A stretch of 64,000 bases of DNA from Bog-1340 sp964513515 (GCA_964513515.1 CAZEMP010000002.1:1-64000), one strand, 5' to 3'. Counted from the first letter of the stretch, positions 17,414 through 25,443 are shown. Program-made: numbers and translations. The notes: generated by a model from the letters alone, not told the origin.

Positions 17414-18613
17414 TTAACCTCTAAGTATTTTGTCGATCCTTTTTGCGAGCTTTATCATATCTTTTTCTTTGGCTCCACGAGTAGTCTCACCGGCAGTTCC
17501 AAGTCTTATACCTGACGGATCCATAGGACTTCTCGTTTCGTTTGGAATTGTATTTTTGTTTACAATTATTCCTTCTTTTTCAAGCTTATTGCTTGCATCT
17601 TCCCCACTAACCCCTTTTCCACCCATCCAGGTATCCATCAAAATCAAATGACTATCTGTTCCACCAGAAATTATTTTCCAACCAAGTTTTTTCAATTCAT
17701 CTGAAAGAACTTTTGCATTTTTTACCACTTGTTGAGCGTATTTTTTAAAAGCTGGAGTATCTGCTTCTTTGAGCGCTACAGCTACAGCAGCTATCTGATT
17801 CATATGTGGACCACCTTGAAGTCCAGGAAAGACTGCTTTATCTATAAAATCTGAAAAACTAATATCATTTCCTTTTGCACTTTTTTGTGTTTTATCTTTT
17901 CTTGAAAAGATGAGGGCGCTTCTTGGACCGCGTAAAGTTTTATGTACCGTTGTTGTAACAACATCTGCATATGGAAATGGTGACGGATAAGCACGGCCTG
18001 CAACAAGTCCAGCAAAGTGAGACATATCTACCATAAGTATTGCACCGACAGAGTCTGCAATCTCTCTAAACTTTTTAAAATCTACAACTCTTGGATATGC
18101 GGTAAATCCAGCAATGATCATATTTGGCTTCTCGGCAAGTGCAATCTTTTTTAATTCCTCATAATCAATCATTTCTGTAGTCGCATTTACACCAAATGGA
18201 ACTTGAGTCCACATCTTTCCAGTAGCTGAAACTTTATGTCCGTGCGTAAGGTGGCCACCATGATTTAGTGACATTCCCATTACTTTTCCACCTGGTGGAA
18301 CAAGAGCCACATACACTGCTAAGTTTGCTGGTGAACCAGAAAGTCCCTGTACATTCACATGCCAATCTTTACCATTTAAACCAAAAACTTTTAAAGCTCG
18401 TGCCCTTGTAAGCTCTTCGAGCTTATCGGTATTTTCCTGACCTTTATAATATCTTTTTCCTGGGTATCCTTCAGAATATTTATTAGTAAACTTTGAACCA
18501 AGAGCTTTTAAAACATCTTCTGAAACGTAGTTTTCTGAAGCAATGAGAGAAATTGTTTTTTTCTGTCTGAGTTCTTCTGCTTTTATAAGTTTTTCAATTT
18601 GTTTATCTTTCAT
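17414..18613 (-). CDS. glyA: Serine hydroxymethyltransferase
   Basis: 399 residues, slightly shorter than the usual ~415. Conserved features: SLIASENYVSEDVLKALGS near the start, the YPGKRYYKGQENTDKLEEL loop, the active-site HGGHLTHGHKVSATG, and the PLP lysine in TTTVHKTLRGPRSA (Lys225). It interconverts serine and glycine while making 5,10-methylene-tetrahydrofolate, the one-carbon donor used by thymidylate synthase, whose gene is the divergent neighbour 110 bases away. With folA and folD nearby it forms a one-carbon gene neighbourhood. Confidence 0.97.
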   Translation of the reverse strand: MKDKQIEKLIKAEELRQKKTISLIASENYVSEDVLKALGSKFTNKYSEGYPGKRYYKGQENTDKLEELTRARALKVFGLNGKDWHVNVQGLSGSPANLAVYVALVPPGGKVMGMSLNHGGHLTHGHKVSATGKMWTQVPFGVNATTEMIDYEELKKIALAEKPNMIIAGFTAYPRVVDFKKFREIADSVGAILMVDMSHFAGLVAGRAYPSPFPYADVVTTTVHKTLRGPRSALIFSRKDKTQKSAKGNDISFSDFIDKAVFPGLQGGPHMNQIAAVAVALKEADTPAFKKYAQQVVKNAKVLSDELKKLGWKIISGGTDSHLILMDTWMGGKGVSGEDASNKLEKEGIIVNKNTIPNETRSPMDPSGIRLGTAGETTRGAKEKDMIKLAKRIDKILRG

Positions 18614-18673
18614 TTTTTTGTTTATTAATATTTAATAGATATAGATTATCATTAAAATATATACTATGCACTA

Positions 18674-18702
18674 TTGATTAATAATTATTATAGTTATAAT
18701 AT
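18674..18702 (+). promoter_or_regulatory. Promoter of thyA
   Basis: TTGATT (18674-18679), 17-base spacer, TAATAT (18697-18702), 22 bases before the thyA ATG in the divergent glyA/thyA gap. Confidence 0.6.
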
Positions 18703-18723
18703 TAACAAATAATTTATATATTT

Positions 18724-19629
18724 ATGAATCAGCCAGTAAAATACAAACCTTATTCAGAAAGAACCTTAGATTCTCAATACAGAAATCTCTTGCAAAAGAT
18801 AATGGACGAGGGTACGGAAGTCTTACCAATACATGGAGAAAAAGCGAAAATGCTCGTTGGACAACAACTAAGATATAAAATGGAAAATGGTTTCCCTGTT
18901 ATTACAGAAAGGGATATGGCTGGACCATTCTTTACAGCTGCACTTGCAGAACATATAGCATTCTTGCATGGAGCAAGAACTCAGGCAGAGCTAGAAAAAT
19001 TTGGTTGTAAGTTTTGGAAAAAATGGGTTACAAAAGAAAAGTGTGACATATTCGGTCTACCAGAAGGAGATCTCGGTGATGGCTCTTATGGTGCGGCTTG
19101 GGCATCTTTTCCAACGGCCGAAGGGAAACCTTTCAACCAAATAGCACACCTGATAAAACAAATTAAAGAGAGACCTTATCTTCGTACACACATACTTACC
19201 CCCTGGATTCCACAATATACACTTCAACATTCAGAACTAAAAAGAAAAGTGGTTGTCGCACCATGTCATGGTTATATTCATGTATTGGCATTTCCAGAGA
19301 CAAAAGAATTGACTATTCATCATTTTCAAAGAAGTGGTGATTTCCCTGTTGGTGTACCGTTCAATATGGTTCAATATGCGGCTTTTGGTATGATGGTGGC
19401 GCAAATAATCGGTTATACATTTAAAGAAATTGTATACACATTTTCTGATGTACATATTTATGAGAGTCAGTATGAGCATGTAAAAGAATTGTTAAAGAGA
19501 GAGCCTAGAAAACTCCCGACTGTCAAAATAAATGCTGATAAAAAAGATATCTTTGAATTTAAACCGGAGGATTTCAAATTAGAAGATTATGAGCCTCATC
19601 CAAAGATGCTCATACCGACACCGGTGTGA
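18724..19629 (+). CDS. thyA: Thymidylate synthase (divergent ThyA family)
   Basis: 301 residues. The catalytic cysteine is Cys181 in VVVAPCHGYIHVLAF (the usual context is PPCH). The dUMP-binding segment FQRSGDFPVGVPFNMVQYA (201-219) corresponds to the common QRS-D-xxLGxPFNIA, and SDVHIYESQYEHV near 241-253 to the usual D-HIY motif. The phosphate-binding arginine region YLRTHILTPWIPQYT is off-consensus. ThyA methylates dUMP to dTMP with methylene-tetrahydrofolate, making dihydrofolate that DHFR (folA at 21579) recycles. Because several motifs diverge, a related dUMP/dCMP hydroxymethylase cannot be excluded, but the gene context favours ThyA. Confidence 0.88.
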   Translation: MNQPVKYKPYSERTLDSQYRNLLQKIMDEGTEVLPIHGEKAKMLVGQQLRYKMENGFPVITERDMAGPFFTAALAEHIAFLHGARTQAELEKFGCKFWKKWVTKEKCDIFGLPEGDLGDGSYGAAWASFPTAEGKPFNQIAHLIKQIKERPYLRTHILTPWIPQYTLQHSELKRKVVVAPCHGYIHVLAFPETKELTIHHFQRSGDFPVGVPFNMVQYAAFGMMVAQIIGYTFKEIVYTFSDVHIYESQYEHVKELLKREPRKLPTVKINADKKDIFEFKPEDFKLEDYEPHPKMLIPTPV

Positions 19630-19636
19630 TAAAAAT

Positions 19637-20083
19637 ATGAAGAAAAAGTTTGTTAATTTAACTAATGCCAGACCTGGAATATATGAAAAGGTGATTAAAG
19701 ATATACAAGAATCTGCTATTTGTCCGTTTTGTCCAGAGAATATAAATAAAATTCACAAAAACCCAATAGTTGAGGAAAAATTTTGGTTGGTTACAGATAA
19801 TATGTACCCTTATAAACCAACGAAAAAACATATTTTGATAATCCACAAAGAACATATAGAGCATCTTGCTGATATAAAAGATGGTGCATGGAGAGAATTA
19901 TATAAAATAATAAGGAGCAAAAGTAAAGATTTAGATATGATGGGTGGAACTTTTATGATGAGGTTTGGTGACACAAAATATACTGGGGCTTCTGTTTCAC
20001 ATCTTCATTGTAATTTATTACAATCAGACCCTGAACACCCAGAATATGAAAAAAATAAAGGTGTTATAACAAGAGTTGGGTAA
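19637..20083 (+). CDS. HIT-family nucleotide-binding protein
   Basis: 148 residues from the ATG at 19637, 7 bases after thyA, so probably co-transcribed; a longer frame overlapping thyA is less plausible. The HIT fold is recognised from AICPFCPEN, PTKKHILIIHKEHIEHLAD and the signature GASVSHLHCNLLQ. The first two histidines of the HxHxH triad, including the nucleophile, are present, while the third is asparagine. HIT proteins hydrolyse or transfer nucleoside phosphoramidates or dinucleoside polyphosphates; the substrate is unknown. It converges on the deaminase gene with a 1-base gap and no visible terminator. Confidence 0.85.
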   Translation: MKKKFVNLTNARPGIYEKVIKDIQESAICPFCPENINKIHKNPIVEEKFWLVTDNMYPYKPTKKHILIIHKEHIEHLADIKDGAWRELYKIIRSKSKDLDMMGGTFMMRFGDTKYTGASVSHLHCNLLQSDPEHPEYEKNKGVITRVG

Positions 20084-20084
20084 T

Positions 20085-20906
20085 CTATTTAACAAGAATT
20101 ATTTCTGCACCAGCATCTTTTAGTATATCTTCTGCATCTAAAAGAGAGTACCCTTTTGAATAAAAAACTTTCTTTATTCCTGCTTCAGCAATAAGTCTGG
20201 CACATGTTGGACATGGAAAAGTTGTCACAAAAATATAAGAATCCTCTAATTTAATACCGTTCTTAGCAGCATTGGCAATTATTGATGCTTCTGCATGTAT
20301 TGCAGTGCATAGATCTATTCTTATTCCAGCATCAAAATTATTTCTGGGATCTCCGTTTATGTAAGGTGAAAAATCACTAGGAAAATGTTTATTGTATCCG
20401 GAGATAATAATTTTATTATCCTTTACTATTAAAGCGCCCACTTGCCTCCACCAGTCACTACTTCTATCTGATTGAGCAAATGCATTTTTTATAAATTCTT
20501 TATCAATATCACTGGTTGATATTTTTCTGTCTGGTAATATTTCTTGTTCTTTCAAAGAAATCGGCTTATCCCACCTTAAAAAAACTTTCTCAAAAATTAT
20601 TTCTTTATCTTTTAGATATTTTTCAGAAAAAATTCTTGAAACATCTTCATCGGGCATAATAATTATGTCAAAATTTTTTGTAAATTCTGAAATATTTTTG
20701 TAATTTAATAAATTTACTCTACTAACAAATGGAGAAACCGCTCTTAGCGCTTGTTCTGGTCTGAGCATTCTTATTTCTCTGGATAAATGCGGTATCTCAG
20801 ATAGAAAATCATTGTCTAATAAAAAAACTTCGTTATTATCTTTAGATAAAAAATTTATATACCCAGAATGAATAACTGGCATAAAAGCCAAAACAGCTTT
20901 TCTCAT
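20085..20906 (-). CDS. dCMP-deaminase-like protein with an N-terminal nucleotidyltransferase-like domain
   Basis: 273 residues. The C-terminal half is a cytidine/deoxycytidylate deaminase: zinc and catalytic residues HAEA at 204-207 and PCPTCARLI from 231, with GALIVKDNKIIISGYNKH before them. This would give dUMP for ThyA. The N-terminal ~115 residues (KAVLAFMPVIHSGYINFLSK; FLLDNDFLSEIPH; LRPEQALRAVSPF) follow, position by position, the pattern of the next gene's HxGH nucleotidyltransferase fold, but the HxGH motif is degenerate (HSGY). That domain may be an inactive nucleotide-binding module. It lies 9 bases after the nucleotidyltransferase gene, same strand. Confidence 0.85.
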   Translation of the reverse strand: MRKAVLAFMPVIHSGYINFLSKDNNEVFLLDNDFLSEIPHLSREIRMLRPEQALRAVSPFVSRVNLLNYKNISEFTKNFDIIIMPDEDVSRIFSEKYLKDKEIIFEKVFLRWDKPISLKEQEILPDRKISTSDIDKEFIKNAFAQSDRSSDWWRQVGALIVKDNKIIISGYNKHFPSDFSPYINGDPRNNFDAGIRIDLCTAIHAEASIIANAAKNGIKLEDSYIFVTTFPCPTCARLIAEAGIKKVFYSKGYSLLDAEDILKDAGAEIILVK

Positions 20907-20915
20907 TGTATTTTA

Positions 20916-21506
20916 TTATTTATTAAACTTCTCCAGAAAATCTTTTGTAAGTTTATTTATTTCAGATGCTAGTTTTTCTGCCCCCTCAATAAACAGAGTT
21001 CTTATTCTTGCAGAAGTTGTGGTTGTTGATTGTGGCGGAAGCATTATAATCTGGCCGCAATTTTTCTCATACTCCATAGCCATCTCTTTCGGAAAATCTG
21101 TTGTAGATGATGAAACAACCAAAACATCTGGTTTAACTAACCTTATTAAATCTCCTATTTCGTGTTTGGTCTCTCTAAGAACAATAATGTCTACATGCCT
21201 TAAGTGTGCCAGCATTTTTACCCTTTCTTCTTGTGGTACGATCGGTCTTGTTGGTCCTTTTCTTTGTTTAGTTAATTCATCTGAATCTATTCCAACAATG
21301 AGAATATCTCCGTGAGATTTGGCATTTTCAAGATATTTAGCGTGTCCTTCATGCAAAAGATCATATACTCCTTGGGTCAAAACTATTCTATAACCCATTT
21401 TTTTAAGCATTTTTACAAGACTATCCAACTGATCAAAATCTTTAACGAAACGGCTTTCAAACTCTGTTTTTCCGCTTAATATTTCTTTGATTTTTGTATC
21501 GGACAT
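20916..21506 (-). CDS. Adenylyl/cytidylyltransferase-family protein (HldE-C/TagD-like)
   Basis: 196 residues. The nucleotidyltransferase signature is TQGVYDLLHEGHAKYLENAK (HxGH present), followed by GDILIVGIDSDEL and the PIVPQEERVKMLAHLRHVD segment typical of RfaE2/TagD-like enzymes; the C-terminal ISTTS-like position reads STTTTSARIRTLF. These enzymes couple a phosphorylated small molecule to NTP with release of pyrophosphate. No sugar-heptose or teichoic pathway is seen around it, so the substrate is open. It is paired with the deaminase, which has a degenerate copy of the same fold. Confidence 0.85.
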   Translation of the reverse strand: MSDTKIKEILSGKTEFESRFVKDFDQLDSLVKMLKKMGYRIVLTQGVYDLLHEGHAKYLENAKSHGDILIVGIDSDELTKQRKGPTRPIVPQEERVKMLAHLRHVDIIVLRETKHEIGDLIRLVKPDVLVVSSSTTDFPKEMAMEYEKNCGQIIMLPPQSTTTTSARIRTLFIEGAEKLASEINKLTKDFLEKFNK

Positions 21507-21510
21507 ATAA

Positions 21511-21539
21511 TTGATTGTGATTATAGATTATAGTATAGT
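21511..21539 (+). promoter_or_regulatory. Promoter of folA
   Basis: TTGATT (21511-21516), 17 bases, TATAGT (21534-21539). A Shine-Dalgarno-like AAAGGA stands just before the folA ATG. Confidence 0.6.
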
Positions 21540-21578
21540 TCTATTAGAACTGTTGTCAAACTAAACAAAAGGATAACT

Positions 21579-22097
21579 ATGTCACAAATAAACATTATAG
21601 CGGCTGTAGACAATAAAAGAGTCATTGGTAAAAACAATGATCTTGTTTGGAAAGGTGCTCCGGGTGACATGAAAAGATTTAAAGAGACCACCACTGGGCA
21701 TCCGATCATTATGGGAAGAAAAACTCTTGAATCGTTTGGCCAAAAGATGCCTGACGGGAATATTATTCTCAAACCTCTACCGAACAGAACAAACATCGTG
21801 GTCACAAGGAACAAAGACTTTCAAGTGCCCGGATGTTTTATGTTCCCTTCTTTGGAAGAAGCGATCGTGTTCGCTTCTCAAAAAGATGAACGGGTGTTTA
21901 TAATCGGAGGTGGAGAAATATATTCGCAGGCGATGAAACTTGCGGATAGATTGTACCTCACCGTGATTGATGCGGAAGCAGACGGCGATACATTCTTTCC
22001 TGAATACAGTGAGTTCACAAAGGTGATCTCATCGGAGGAGATGCCCGCGACAGAAAAGTTCCCTTACAAGTACAAGTTCGTTGTTTTGGAGAAATAG
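21579..22097 (+). CDS. folA: Dihydrofolate reductase
   Basis: 172 residues with the DHFR landmarks: INIIAAVDNKRVIGKNNDLVW, HPIIMGRKTLESFG, TNIVVTRNKDF and VFIIGGGEIYSQAMKLADRL. It regenerates tetrahydrofolate after the ThyA reaction. The gene is richer in G and C, with more C/G-ending codons than its neighbours, and has its own promoter, Shine-Dalgarno and terminator. It therefore looks like a separately acquired single-gene unit among AT-rich genes on the other strand. Confidence 0.96.
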   Translation: MSQINIIAAVDNKRVIGKNNDLVWKGAPGDMKRFKETTTGHPIIMGRKTLESFGQKMPDGNIILKPLPNRTNIVVTRNKDFQVPGCFMFPSLEEAIVFASQKDERVFIIGGGEIYSQAMKLADRLYLTVIDAEADGDTFFPEYSEFTKVISSEEMPATEKFPYKYKFVVLEK

Positions 22098-22099
22098 AG

Positions 22100-22127
22100 A
22101 AGGGCGGCTCGTCTACGAGCCGCCCTT
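22100..22127 (+). terminator. Terminator of folA
   Basis: 12-bp GC-rich perfect arms (AAGGGCGGCTCG / CGAGCCGCCCTT) with loop TCTA, followed by a T-rich stretch. Confidence 0.9.
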
Positions 22128-22235
22128 TCCTTTTTAATATTTATTTAACATCAACTCCTTACAGGAGCAGTACACTTTTTCAATATTTTTGTTCGTATTA
22201 ACTCCAAAAATATTTGAAGAAAGTTCGTTGAAGTT

Positions 22236-22262
22236 ATAAAACACCGCCCCGCGGTGTTTTAT
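22236..22262 (-). terminator. Terminator overlapping the rplK stop codon
   Basis: 12-bp arms ATAAAACACCGC / GCGGTGTTTTAT with loop CCC; the rplK TAA lies inside the stem. The 110 bases between here and the folA terminator hold nothing recognised. Confidence 0.85.
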
Positions 22263-22681
22263 TTGACTTCAACGCCCATTGATCTTGCAGCTCCCTCTAC
22301 CATCTTCATTGCTGCATTTATATCGTTTGCGTTCATATCTATCATTTTTTTCTCCGCAATCTCTTTGATTTGAGCTTTTGTAATTGTTCCGACTTTAACC
22401 GTATTTGGTTTACCAGAACCTTTCTCCACTCCTATAGCTTTCAATATCATTCCAGCCGTTGGTGGGGTCTTTAATATGAAATCATAAGATCTATCTTCGT
22501 AAACCGTTATAACTACAGGAAGAGTATCCCCTATTTGAGCCTTGGTGGCTGTGTTAAATTTATTAACAAAATCTCCAATGTTTATACCTGCTTGACCCAA
22601 TGCTGGACCTATAGGTGGAGCTGGAGTAGCCTTACCTGCCGGAATCTGAAGTTTTAATTTTTTTAATATTTTTTTAGCCAT
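22259..22681 (-). CDS. rplK: 50S ribosomal protein L11
   Basis: 140 residues, the standard length. N-terminal domain KLQIPAGKATPAPPIGPALGQ and GINIGDFVNKFN; C-terminal rRNA-binding domain KAQIKEIAEKKMIDMNANDI and AMKMVEGAARSMGVEVK. L11 forms the GTPase-associated centre with 23S rRNA. It is the last gene of secE-nusG-rplK on the minus strand. In most bacteria rplA (L1) follows directly; here a terminator follows instead, as expected for the Parcubacteria group reported to lack L1. Confidence 0.97.
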   Translation of the reverse strand: MAKKILKKLKLQIPAGKATPAPPIGPALGQAGINIGDFVNKFNTATKAQIGDTLPVVITVYEDRSYDFILKTPPTAGMILKAIGVEKGSGKPNTVKVGTITKAQIKEIAEKKMIDMNANDINAAMKMVEGAARSMGVEVK

Positions 22682-22752
22682 TTTTTTATTTTATTTAGTT
22701 ATCAGAGGCACGTTTAAATTAACAGATATAAGCCTAAAAGTAAAGATAAATA

Positions 22753-23298
22753 TTAAACCTTTCTTATTTGAAGAAGGTCTAATTCTACTGATGTTTCTCT
22801 TCCGAACATTAATACCATAACTCTAGCTTTACCCTTTTCTCCATCTATTTCACTTATTTTACCTTCAAGATCCTTAAATGGACCATCTACTATTTTAACA
22901 GTATCTCCTAGAACAAAATCTACTGCGTGAGAAACTTTATTAACATCCATTTTACCCAAAAAGAATGCGACTTCCTTTTCTGAAAGTGGCACAGGATGAA
23001 CACCTGTTCCCACAAATCCAGTAACGCGAGGGGTATTTCTAACTACGAACCAAGATTCATCCGTCACTATCATATCTACCAAAATATAACCTGGATATAT
23101 TTTTTCATCCTCTTCAACTCTTTTGTTTCCTTTTATTTTTATTTTCTTTTCTACTGGAACAACGACGTTAAAAATCTTATCGCTCATGTTTAAAGACTCT
23201 ATTCTCTGTTTGAGGTTTCTAGCAACTGCATTTTCATAACCTGCATAAGTGTGTATGGTATACCAGTGTCTTCCACTTTCAATTGTTTGTTTTGCCAT
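22753..23298 (-). CDS. nusG: Transcription elongation/antitermination factor NusG
   Basis: 181 residues. The NGN domain begins HWYTIHTYAGYENAVARNLK and includes the RNA-polymerase contact region YPGYILVDM. The C-terminal KOW domain is GDTVKIVDGPFKDLEGKISE, ending FGRETSVELDLLQIRKV. NusG binds the polymerase clamp and couples transcription to Rho or to ribosomes. It lies between secE (11 bases upstream) and rplK (71 bases downstream). Confidence 0.97.
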   Translation of the reverse strand: MAKQTIESGRHWYTIHTYAGYENAVARNLKQRIESLNMSDKIFNVVVPVEKKIKIKGNKRVEEDEKIYPGYILVDMIVTDESWFVVRNTPRVTGFVGTGVHPVPLSEKEVAFFLGKMDVNKVSHAVDFVLGDTVKIVDGPFKDLEGKISEIDGEKGKARVMVLMFGRETSVELDLLQIRKV

Positions 23299-23309
23299 GA
23301 TTGATTTTA

Positions 23310-23486
23310 TTAAATGATACTCTTAAGTCCGATTGAGAATAAATAATCAAAAAGTCCCAAATATAAAGCTACTGCCAAAGAAATAGCAATAACGAGTATA
23401 GTAAAAACAAGTGTCTGGTTTCTTGTTGGCCAGCTCACATGCTTCATTTCTTCCATTGTCTCCTTAAAATAATTTGATAAATCCAT
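23310..23486 (-). CDS. secE: Preprotein translocase subunit SecE
   Basis: A 58-residue gene easily missed because of its size: starts MDLSNYFKETMEEMKHVSWP and continues TRNQTLVFTILVIAISLAVA. It has the SecE amphipathic helix with the conserved VSWPTR turn, then one transmembrane helix (residues 26-46), ending IGLKSII. SecE clamps the SecY channel. It sits immediately upstream of nusG, the canonical bacterial order, which settles identity. An AAGGAG-like stretch occurs inside the coding region only; no clear Shine-Dalgarno precedes the ATG. Confidence 0.93.
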   Translation of the reverse strand: MDLSNYFKETMEEMKHVSWPTRNQTLVFTILVIAISLAVALYLGLFDYLFSIGLKSII

Positions 23487-23579
23487 AAAATTAGCTTGTA
23501 GGATGTGGCTCGTTGCTTATTACAAACACAACAAGCATTCAATAATACAAAATTAGATTAATAAAATTTTCATTTTAAA

Positions 23580-23593
23580 ACCCCCTGAGGGGG
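23580..23593. other. Short GC hairpin in the secE leader
   Basis: CCCCC-TGA-GGGGG stands about 95 bases upstream of secE in an otherwise AT-rich leader. On the minus strand it is followed by TTTTAAAATG, so it could act as a weak terminator or attenuator before secE-nusG-rplK. The rest of 23487-23625 shows nothing recognisable, including no tRNA. Confidence 0.4.
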
Positions 23594-23625
23594 CTTACGG
23601 ATATACAATAACATGAAATACACCT

Positions 23626-23667
23626 AAAATGCAAGAGGTGTACCATAGGGCACACCTCTTGCATTTT
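23626..23667 (-). terminator. Terminator of the SIMPL-domain gene
   Basis: 16-bp perfect arms (AAAATGCAAGAGGTGT / ACACCTCTTGCATTTT), 10-base loop. Confidence 0.88.
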
Positions 23668-23688
23668 ATAAATAAAATAAAAAATATT

Positions 23689-24480
23689 TTACCTTATTTC
23701 ATATGTGACACTCACATTTGAAGTGATTGTATTCTCACCTGTTGGCAAATAAGCTTCTTTGCTCATTGAAACATCTCCGCCCATACCCATAGCTGCCGCT
23801 CTACCGTAATATATTGGGTAAGTACCACCCTCTGAATAACCAATTATTTTCTTAAGTCTAACACCAAGTGCCTTTGCAAGTTTTTCAGCTTCTTTTCTAG
23901 CATCTGTAATAGCTTCATCTCTCACCTGTCTCAATAATTCATCGTAATTATCATTGGTAAAACTCAATCCGCTCATATCTGTAACACCAAGTCCTCCTAA
24001 GTCAGAGACGATTCTTCCTGCCTTTGAAAGATCTCTTATTTTTAGAACAACACTTTGGGTTACAGAATAACCAGCAAGCACCTGTTTCCCTCCATAAGGG
24101 GATGTCTTGTCATCTATGTAGTCATACCTAGGGTAAATGTTATAGCTTGTAGTTTTTATATCTTTTTCTAAAACTCCATTTGTTTTTAAATTTTCCAATA
24201 TCTTTTCTATATTCTTGTTTACCAAATCAGAAGCTTTTGAGATATCCATATTCTCCTGTGTAACTGAAAAAGAAATTGTTGCCATATCAGGCTTTATAGT
24301 AAGCTCACTTTTACCATTTACAACGATAGTATCTTTCTGAACATTATCATTCTTATTACCAACCGTTTTTATTAGTAAAAAAACCAAAAGAAATGCAACA
24401 ACAAAAGATAACCATCTTTTATGACCGTGACACTTCATACCAGCACACCATCCCATACATGATTCTTTATTTTCCTCCAT
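23689..24480 (-). CDS. SIMPL (DUF541) domain protein, membrane-anchored
   Basis: 263 residues. A short cytoplasmic segment containing Cys and His (ESCMGWCAGMKCHGHKRW) precedes one transmembrane helix at about 23-42 (LSFVVAFLLVFLLIKTVG). The outer SIMPL domain runs from ~55 to the end: TIVVNGKSELTIKPDMATIS, TSYNIYPRYDY, AGYSVTQSVVLKIRD and DARKEAEKLAKALGVRLKKI. SIMPL proteins form oligomeric rings and are linked to stress or envelope functions; the exact role is unknown. The four-cysteine/two-histidine N-terminus before the helix is unusual and could bind metal. It has its own terminator and is followed on the same strand by secE. Confidence 0.88.
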   Translation of the reverse strand: MEENKESCMGWCAGMKCHGHKRWLSFVVAFLLVFLLIKTVGNKNDNVQKDTIVVNGKSELTIKPDMATISFSVTQENMDISKASDLVNKNIEKILENLKTNGVLEKDIKTTSYNIYPRYDYIDDKTSPYGGKQVLAGYSVTQSVVLKIRDLSKAGRIVSDLGGLGVTDMSGLSFTNDNYDELLRQVRDEAITDARKEAEKLAKALGVRLKKIIGYSEGGTYPIYYGRAAAMGMGGDVSMSKEAYLPTGENTITSNVSVTYEIR

Positions 24481-24526
24481 ATTTATAAAATTAAATTAAA
24501 CTAATAACTGCAGGAATAATAACATA

Positions 24527-25408
24527 TTAATTATCTGTTTTCGAACCATCTAAATCAGCTAGCTGTTTTTCTAATTCCTTTATTTTGTCCTTCAAAGAAA
24601 TCATGGTCAATTCACGTCCAATCATTATTTTATTAAATGATTCTAATTCACGATTTTTATTTTTAAGTTCTTCCTCAGCTTTTTTTGTTTCACTTATATC
24701 AGTCGAATAAAACAATACTGTTTTAACTTTGTTTGAATTCTCCTCAAATGTTGGAAAAATGAGACCGGAACACCAGGCATGGCCCATTCCCTGGACATGC
24801 TCCATTTCAACTTTACCAGATTTCCCTTTCAAGGCTTCTTCAAAAGCCTTCTTAACAACAGGTCGATATTCTTCTTTTATAGAACTTAACCAATCCCATT
24901 TTTTAATATCATCAGTGTCTTTTATATGATGTTCATCCCTACCGTTTTTATTTAGAAAAATTAATTCACCTCGAGTATCAAAAATTTTTATACAAACCGG
25001 TGTCGAATCAATTAATTCTCGGCTATCTTTTTGAAGCAACTCGGTCTTATGACTATCGCTAGTATCCAAAGAAAAAACCATGATGCTATTTATTTTGCCA
25101 TCTTCGTCAAATAACGGAGAGATACTAATGGAACACCATACATGACCTTCTCCCGGAACATGCTCAATTTCTATTTGTCCAGAATCTCCATTTAATGCTT
25201 TGCGGAAAATAGACCTGACCTCTGCCTTGTATTCTTCTTTTATTGATTCAACCCAATCTAGTTTGGAAATATCCTCATTGTCTTTTATATGATGTTCTTC
25301 TCTACCAGCCTTATTGATAAACATTAAGTTGCCCTGAGGATCAAAAACCTTAACACATAGTGGTGTTAAATTTATTAGATCTCTATATATTTTTTCTGTT
25401 ACAGTCAT
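24527..25408 (-). CDS. Tandem PAS-domain protein without an output domain
   Basis: 293 residues. Two PAS domains, about residues 8-118 and 128-242, are similar throughout: LCVKVFDPQGNLMFINKAGR versus VCIKIFDTRGELIFLNKNGR, EEHHIKDNEDISKLDWVESI versus DEHHIKDTDDIKKWDWLSSI, and GHVWCSISISPLF versus GHAWCSGLIFPTF. They arose by internal duplication. A coiled coil of ~45 residues follows (KKAEEELKNKNRELESFNKI). There is no histidine kinase, GGDEF or HTH part, so any signal must pass to a partner. The conserved HH and Cys positions might bind a cofactor, but this is not shown. No transmembrane segment. It sits between the SIMPL gene and folD. Confidence 0.85.
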   Translation of the reverse strand: MTVTEKIYRDLINLTPLCVKVFDPQGNLMFINKAGREEHHIKDNEDISKLDWVESIKEEYKAEVRSIFRKALNGDSGQIEIEHVPGEGHVWCSISISPLFDEDGKINSIMVFSLDTSDSHKTELLQKDSRELIDSTPVCIKIFDTRGELIFLNKNGRDEHHIKDTDDIKKWDWLSSIKEEYRPVVKKAFEEALKGKSGKVEMEHVQGMGHAWCSGLIFPTFEENSNKVKTVLFYSTDISETKKAEEELKNKNRELESFNKIMIGRELTMISLKDKIKELEKQLADLDGSKTDN

Positions 25409-25443
25409 TTATATATTAATTAATTATTCATAACTAATTAATA

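Noticed and set aside
22128..22235. A folate-type riboswitch near folA/rplK
   Set aside because: No match to tetrahydrofolate riboswitch cores; the sequence lies downstream of both genes.
23487..23625. tRNA-Trp gene upstream of secE, as in many bacteria
   Set aside because: No acceptor or T-arm pattern (GGTTCRANNC) is present in the gap.
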